DNA of 19,026 bases from Clostridiales bacterium UBA3680 (lineage in GTDB: Bacteria; Bacillota; Clostridia; Lachnospirales; CAG-274): contig DFJD01000087.1 in NCBI GenBank assembly GCA_002372875.1, forward strand, positions 381 through 19,406, given 5' to 3'. A program made the position numbers and the translations under genes. This document shows, piece by piece, positions 15,374 through 19,026 of this stretch (the first letter of the stretch is position 1; every line of letters starts with the position of its first letter). The notes below the pieces were generated by a model, which was not told where the DNA came from, did not search any database, and saw only the letters and a list, made by a program, of their open reading frames with translations.

Positions 15374-15583
15374 TTAAATTTTTCTTTCAAATTTAGAGCA
15401 AAAAAATGTAGCACTGACTTCACCGCCTGCTCGCAAAAGACACTTACATTTTGCTGTCTTTTCTATTTTCCACATATTCATAACAGGGTTATGTGGTGTT
15501 ATATATGCATTTGTTGGATCATACCAATGCTTACATATTGCACAGTATTTACTACTTTTAACATTTATTAACATCATGCTCAT
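15374..15583 (-). CDS. Small Cys-rich protein, unknown
   Basis: I do not recognise this 69-residue protein. It has Cys14 and Cys17 (YCAICKHW), His19, His31, Cys46 and Cys48 (KCKC), and Cys62, a pattern that could bind zinc as a small ribbon or knuckle. No signal peptide or transmembrane helix is seen. I chose the ATG at 15583, with GAGAGGTG upstream, over an in-frame ATG at 15598 that would overlap this ribosome site. It is the last gene of the AAA+ operon, 53 bp after the ATPase gene, and a terminator follows. The larger gap leaves room for a separate promoter, but none is obvious. It could be an adaptor for the ATPase, which is inference. Confidence 0.7.
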   Translation of the reverse strand: MSMMLINVKSSKYCAICKHWYDPTNAYITPHNPVMNMWKIEKTAKCKCLLRAGGEVSATFFCSKFERKI

Positions 15584-15636
15584 AAAGACACCTCTCAATT
15601 ATATTTTAACATTTAAAGTTTTGAGTTTTGCTGATA

Positions 15637-16962
15637 TCAGTAATTTCTTGAACGTCTATACGGTCTATTTCTGTTTGATTTAATTGTCTGACTAATAAGA
15701 TTTTTTTCTTTATCTGTAAATGTTACTTTCTTTGTATGATCATCAGCATTTTCAAGACTTGCTTCTTCCTCTTTGATTGTTTCGCAAGCGTTTATAAAAT
15801 CCTGTTGAGAAACTAAATTCCTATTTTCCATTGCCGCCTTTACACAAGCAGTTACAACCGCTTTTCTTATTTCTCGACCACAAAATTCAAACTGTTCAGC
15901 AAGAGCTTTTGTATCCACATCTTCAGCCAAAGGTATATTAAGCCCATTATTATTTACAGGCAAAATATGTACATTCCATATCTTTTCCCTACATTCAAGA
16001 TCCGGAAGAATAAATTCTACGCTTTTAAGACGTGTTCTGAAAGCCTGATCATAGTTAACAACAAGATTTGTCGCAAAAATAACAATCCCTTTAAATTGTT
16101 CAAGACAGATAAGTAGCTGACTTCGCATAGAGTTAATTGCCTGTCCCGAACCATCTGTAACATTTGTAAGACGCTTTGAAAGTAATGAATCAGCTTCATC
16201 TATAAATAAAACTGCATTATTTTTTTCTGCAGCCAAAAATATGGCTTTCACCTGCTTTGGTCCTTCCCCGTGAAACTTACTTTCAATATCAGCATAACTT
16301 ACTTTTAAAATCTTTTTGTGGAGTTTATTGGCAATAGCTTCTGCTGCCATAGTTTTTCCGGTTCCCGACGGTCCGAAAAAACTAAGGGCTGAAACAGGAT
16401 GCGGTTGAATTACCTTAAGCCCCCATTCATTAAACACTTTATTTTCATAAAGTAGTATATTTAGCGAGCTTTCTATATTATCAATTACTTGTTGTGGCAA
16501 AATAACACGATCAAAAGTATAATCAGGGTCAGTGGGTGTATATATTTTAGCCCTTTCTTCATAATCCGTTTCCGCAACATGAGAGTTAGTTTCAACATTC
16601 TTTGCGTTTGTTTTAATGTTATTAGGTGCTGCATTTTTATATTCTATCTTTGGATGATAATTTGTATCTATAATTGCCCTAACCTCTGCGTCTTCTAAAC
16701 TATGGTCAGAGGTTTTTAGCCTGTTAAATACAGTAAGTTTATAAGAATTTAACAATGCAGCTTCATTATTTGTGTTTTGAATCACTGTATCAAGTCTAAT
16801 ATCTATATCAGCCGAAATACTTTTTTCCGAAGCAATGTATACGGAGATATCAGACCCCCCAATAACACTACGGGTTATTTCGCAAATATCTTTCTTAATA
16901 TCCACTTGATCTTTAATGATTCCGGAAGGAACCGCTTTTTTGAATAAAATGTAAATCTTCAC
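15637..16962 (-). CDS. AAA+ ATPase of classic Vps4/FIGL1/spastin-like type
   Basis: This is a 441-residue single-ring AAA+ ATPase, probably an unfoldase or remodelling motor. Residues 1 to about 150 form an unrecognised N-terminal region, the last part of which is low-complexity linker rich in Asn, Thr and Glu. The AAA+ core has Walker A GPSGTGKT (197-204, Lys203), pore loop KFHGEG (229-234) with the aromatic-x-Gly pattern of substrate-threading ATPases, Walker B VLFIDEADS (Asp255, Glu256), sensor-1 Asn299, and candidate arginine fingers Arg309 and Arg311 (FRTRLKS). A GREIRKAV motif marks the small helical domain. No protease domain or transmembrane helix is present. The start is GTG at 16962 with GAAGGTGA upstream. 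It follows a set of small paralogous proteins by 16 bp, which are its likely partners or clients. Confidence 0.9.
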   Translation of the reverse strand: MKIYILFKKAVPSGIIKDQVDIKKDICEITRSVIGGSDISVYIASEKSISADIDIRLDTVIQNTNNEAALLNSYKLTVFNRLKTSDHSLEDAEVRAIIDTNYHPKIEYKNAAPNNIKTNAKNVETNSHVAETDYEERAKIYTPTDPDYTFDRVILPQQVIDNIESSLNILLYENKVFNEWGLKVIQPHPVSALSFFGPSGTGKTMAAEAIANKLHKKILKVSYADIESKFHGEGPKQVKAIFLAAEKNNAVLFIDEADSLLSKRLTNVTDGSGQAINSMRSQLLICLEQFKGIVIFATNLVVNYDQAFRTRLKSVEFILPDLECREKIWNVHILPVNNNGLNIPLAEDVDTKALAEQFEFCGREIRKAVVTACVKAAMENRNLVSQQDFINACETIKEEEASLENADDHTKKVTFTDKEKNLISQTIKSNRNRPYRRSRNY

Positions 16963-16978
16963 ATTGTCACCTTCTATT

Positions 16979-17317
16979 TCAATCGATTACCAAAACTCCG
17001 TTTTTTGCGTTTTCTACCGCCGCTTGTATTTCATTATCGGCAGCTTTTGCCCCCTCTATTCTTAAGATTTCTTCGGATTTTGGATCATACTCGGCAATTA
17101 TATATTTTGCATCAATATTAATTTTTTTGAATTCTTTCAGCATAGCGTTTTCTTTAAAATTATCATCTTTTATAACAATAATTTCAGTATTCTGCCCGGT
17201 TCTGAAACTTTTAAGATAACCCAGTGATAGGGTTTCTATTACAGTAATAGACGAAGATGGGCTGCCAAAGAGATCAACAAAAAATTCTATTATTGCTTCT
17301 ATTATTTTTTTTAGCAT
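16979..17317 (-). CDS. Small protein, NGVLVI-tail family, member 1
   Basis: This is a 112-residue protein of unknown function. The N-terminus (MLKKIIEAIIEFFVDLF) is a likely amphipathic, membrane-seeking helix, not a clear transmembrane segment. Three blocks are shared with the neighbouring small proteins: LSLGYLKSFR followed by TEIIVIK; then YIIAEYDP followed by EEILRIEGA; then the extreme C-terminus NGVLVID. The family domain is about 80 residues and looks like alternating beta strands and helices. The ribosome site AAAGGAGA is strong. It is the member closest to the ATPase gene (16 bp). The shared hydrophobic tail suggests a common docking or recognition signal, which is inference. Confidence 0.82.
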   Translation of the reverse strand: MLKKIIEAIIEFFVDLFGSPSSSITVIETLSLGYLKSFRTGQNTEIIVIKDDNFKENAMLKEFKKINIDAKYIIAEYDPKSEEILRIEGAKAADNEIQAAVENAKNGVLVID

Positions 17318-17337
17318 AGACTTCTCCTTTCATTCAG

Positions 17338-17688
17338 TTAGGTTATAACAAGTACCCCATTATTTGCGTTTTCGACAGCTGCTTCTATTTTTTTCTCTGC
17401 TTTTTCAGCACCTTCAACTTTAATAACTTCTTCTTCATATGGATCGTATTCTGCCATAAGATAATTTGCACCATTCATTTTGTCTTCAAATGCCTCAAGC
17501 TCATCCATAGACATTGTTGTCCCACTTTTCCTGGCTTGTTTTATCATATCTTTCATGCCAACGGTAACGATCTCGGTTCCAGATCTTGTTCTGAATCTTT
17601 TTAAAACATCCAATGTAAGTGAAACAATAATTGTAATTGCCGCTACCGTCAAAACAAATGCTCCTATGCCATACAATAAACCTAACAT
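17338..17688 (-). CDS. Small membrane protein, NGVLVI-tail family, member 2
   Basis: This is a 116-residue protein of unknown function with one strong N-terminal transmembrane helix (about residues 3-27, IGAFVLTVAAITIIVSL). The soluble part carries the family blocks: LDVLKRFR followed by TEIVTV, then YLMAEYDP followed by EEVIKVEGAE, then the C-terminus NGVLVIT. It is clearly paralogous to member 1, with near-identity in the last third (AAVENA before the tail). AAGGAGG lies well placed before the ATG. It ends 20 bp before member 1 begins. If the N-terminal helix inserts with its tail in the cytosol, the tail would be accessible to the ATPase; the topology is not proven. Confidence 0.85.
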   Translation of the reverse strand: MLGLLYGIGAFVLTVAAITIIVSLTLDVLKRFRTRSGTEIVTVGMKDMIKQARKSGTTMSMDELEAFEDKMNGANYLMAEYDPYEEEVIKVEGAEKAEKKIEAAVENANNGVLVIT

Positions 17689-17740
17689 CTTGTTTCCTCC
17701 TTAAATTCATCTAATTAAAATAAGATTTTTTTATTGCTTC

Positions 17741-18160
17741 TTATTCTATAACCAGTACACCATCGTTTTTATTGAGCTGATATTCAATTGCAGCGTCTGC
17801 ACTTTTTGCACTCTGTATTTGAATTAATTCTTCTTCTTTGCCAAATTCCGCAAAAATAATTTTATATTCCTCTGCATTCTTTATAAGAATTTCCTTTATG
17901 GATGGACTTAAATTCGGCTTTCTGTTTGTTGCCTCTAATATCATTCTTTTTGTTTGACATACAACAAGCGTACTATTTGCTTCCTTTCGGAAATTTTTAA
18001 GATATGTGAGCGAAAGATTATCTATATTTACCACTTCTAGGTTCTTGTTAATTTTGTTTAAACCAATATTTCCCAGTTTTAGAATTTCAGATGCGATTTC
18101 AGGGTTTACTTCCATTTTTGTCATTACTACGCTAAGAATACTAAGAATCAAATCTTCCAT
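17741..18160 (-). CDS. Small protein, NGVLVI-tail family, member 3
   Basis: This is a 139-residue protein of unknown function. Its longer N-terminal part (about 1-50) begins with a hydrophobic helix (MEDLILSILSVVM) followed by a helical Asn/Lys-rich region, with no clear transmembrane helix. The family blocks follow: LSLTYLKNFR then STLVVCQ, then IIFAEFGKEEELIQIQSAK, then the C-terminus NDGVLVIE. It is more diverged from members 1 and 2 than they are from each other. GGAGGT precedes the ATG. A 52-bp gap to member 2 contains a 7-bp inverted repeat (17719-17725 with 17739-17745) that overlaps this gene's stop codon and may stabilise or process the transcript. Confidence 0.82.
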   Translation of the reverse strand: MEDLILSILSVVMTKMEVNPEIASEILKLGNIGLNKINKNLEVVNIDNLSLTYLKNFRKEANSTLVVCQTKRMILEATNRKPNLSPSIKEILIKNAEEYKIIFAEFGKEEELIQIQSAKSADAAIEYQLNKNDGVLVIE

Positions 18161-18177
18161 ATTATACCTCCTGCATT

Positions 18178-18459
18178 TTAAACATATATATTTTTTCCAA
18201 TGGACATATCATTTGAAACACTCTCTGCTTCAATCTCCAATTGATCGTCATTACTGAGTGATTCTAATGTTACTTTTGTATGTCCGTTTGGCATGCGCAT
18301 AACATCCTTTACAAAAGCCCCTACATTTGTTTTAAGTGTTTCATCTATTAGTTTTTTTGCTGTTTCTTTATTAAGGTATGTTACATAAGCATAAAATATC
18401 GCTCCGGCAACAGCAATGGTAGCCAAAACAAACGCCCCCCGCAATAATAAGCCTAACAT
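18178..18459 (-). CDS. Small membrane protein, unknown, in AAA+ operon
   Basis: This is a 93-residue protein of unknown function. The N-terminus is one transmembrane helix (about 5-29, GAFVLATIAVAGAIFYAYV) opening MLGLL, as in member 2. The soluble part (KETAKKLIDETLKTNVGAFV, then a beta-rich stretch) lacks the YLKxFR and AEYDP blocks and ends in GKNIYV rather than NGVLVI. It may be a distant relative that kept only the anchor, or an unrelated partner. Its GGAG ribosome site overlaps the stop codon of the upstream gene, 4 bp away, so translation is likely coupled. Confidence 0.75.
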   Translation of the reverse strand: MLGLLLRGAFVLATIAVAGAIFYAYVTYLNKETAKKLIDETLKTNVGAFVKDVMRMPNGHTKVTLESLSNDDQLEIEAESVSNDMSIGKNIYV

Positions 18460-18463
18460 ATAA

Positions 18464-18874
18464 TCACTCCTTCACTATAATTATTCCGTTTGATTCTTCT
18501 AATAATTTTTCAAGCTTAGAACTGATGCTGTTATATTTTATCAGTCGGAAACGTATTATCTTATCACTACCTTCACTGTAAATACATTGGAATAGGCACT
18601 TTTCAGGAATATCAGTAATTATTTCATCAATTCTGTACTTCTCGATATTTTTCTTAGTTGGCCGTAAAATTATATTTGTGTATACCATATCGTGGTTATA
18701 TTTTTTGAACCAATCAGCTAGCACAATTGATTTTAATTCATCTGCAAAATATTCATCATCTATGATTTTTTTCGAACTCTCTGAACCGGCTTCATACCCT
18801 TTGTTATAAGCATGCTTTATAAGGAATGTCATAAGACCGATACCTCCTATAAAGCACACTAACTTTTTAAACAT
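18464..18874 (-). CDS. Small membrane protein, divergent NGVLVI-tail member
   Basis: This is a 136-residue protein of unknown function. An N-terminal hydrophobic segment (about 5-20, LVCFIGGIGLMTFLI) is followed by a GYEAGSESS linker. The rest aligns loosely with the family: ADWFKKYN then TNIILRP takes the place of YLKxFR plus the following strand; LFQCIYSEGSDKIIRFRLIK takes the place of the AEYDP block; and the C-terminus NGIIIVKE replaces NGVLVIx. I therefore read it as a fourth, diverged paralogue. AGGAGGTG gives a near-perfect ribosome site. It lies 17 bp after the stop of a gene that enters from the right edge. Confidence 0.75.
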   Translation of the reverse strand: MFKKLVCFIGGIGLMTFLIKHAYNKGYEAGSESSKKIIDDEYFADELKSIVLADWFKKYNHDMVYTNIILRPTKKNIEKYRIDEIITDIPEKCLFQCIYSEGSDKIIRFRLIKYNSISSKLEKLLEESNGIIIVKE

Positions 18875-18891
18875 AGAAACACCTCCTGTTT

Positions 18892-19026
18892 TTAAAACAG
18901 CAATTTATTAATTTTTTTGTATACAGAAAACAGTTCTGATACTATTTGTTGCATAAAAATGATATCTCCCTCTGATATAGAATAACTATCCGCAAGTTTC
19001 TTAATAAAACTTTTTTCCTTATCGTC
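18892..19026 (-). CDS. C-terminal end of an unknown protein, cut by window edge
   Basis: A minus-strand frame is open from the right edge to a TAA at 18892-18894, giving 44 residues (for example SYSISEGDIIFMQQIVSELF near the middle). The composition is helical and charged, as at the end of a real protein. The next gene starts 17 bp further on with a strong ribosome site, so both are probably in one operon. The function cannot be told from this piece, and the residues give no NGVLVI tail (it ends KINKLLF). Confidence 0.6.
   Translation of the reverse strand, partial: DDKEKSFIKKLADSYSISEGDIIFMQQIVSELFSVYKKINKLLF

Noticed and set aside
17719..17745. Terminator between members 3 and 2 of the small-protein family
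   Set aside because: The inverted repeat is only 7 bp of mostly A and T with a 13-base loop and no strong following T-run; the next gene has a strong ribosome site, so full termination is unlikely.

Overview
The window looks like chromosomal DNA from an anaerobic Clostridia-class Firmicute, perhaps of the Ruminococcaceae/Oscillospiraceae or Lachnospiraceae type. The reasons are strong AGGAGG-type ribosome binding sites, a perfect CIRCE element, a SpoIIE/RsbW-type signalling pair, and an XRE regulator of a kind common in gut Clostridia. This assignment comes from gene style, not from a database match. The left three quarters (about 1-14150) has moderate base composition and compact genes. The right quarter (about 14150-19026) is visibly more AT-rich and looks like accessory DNA.

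Region A (84-9685, minus strand) is one tightly packed operon read leftwards from an extended -10 promoter near 9680. It encodes a SpoIIE-type phosphatase with a membrane sensor, an RsbW-like ATP-binding kinase, a 73-residue stub matching only the N-terminus of an NHLM-type HlyD secretion protein, and a C39 peptidase/ABC exporter. These are followed by a second ABC exporter without a recognisable peptidase, a 78-residue peptide with a double-glycine leader and a six-cysteine zinc-ribbon-like core, and a VWA-domain lipoprotein. A hairpin terminator ends the unit. The simplest reading is a signal-controlled exporter that cleaves and secretes a small Cys-rich peptide, with a surface lipoprotein as possible partner. 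No peptide-modifying enzyme, STAS antagonist or sigma factor is present in the window.

Region B (9736-14152, plus strand) is a chaperone/protease pair, htpG then lon, behind a perfect CIRCE operator and a sigma-A-like promoter. It ends in a clear intrinsic terminator.

Region C (14153-19026) is AT-rich. It holds a small XRE regulator with a near-palindrome at its ribosome binding site, two gene-poor stretches, and an operon read leftwards that enters from beyond the right edge. That operon encodes the tail of an unknown protein, five small proteins (93-139 aa), an AAA+ ATPase of the classic Vps4/FIGL1/spastin-like type, and a small Cys-rich protein, and it ends in a long hairpin terminator. 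Four of the five small proteins are paralogues. They share a Leu-rich/Tyr-Leu-Lys-x-Phe-Arg block, an Ala-Glu-Tyr-Asp-Pro-like block, and an extreme C-terminus of the form N-G-V-L-V-I-x, behind varied hydrophobic or amphipathic N-termini. I recognise no named system with this layout. It is the best candidate here for something undescribed: an AAA+ machine acting on a set of small membrane-associated clients that carry a common C-terminal tail.
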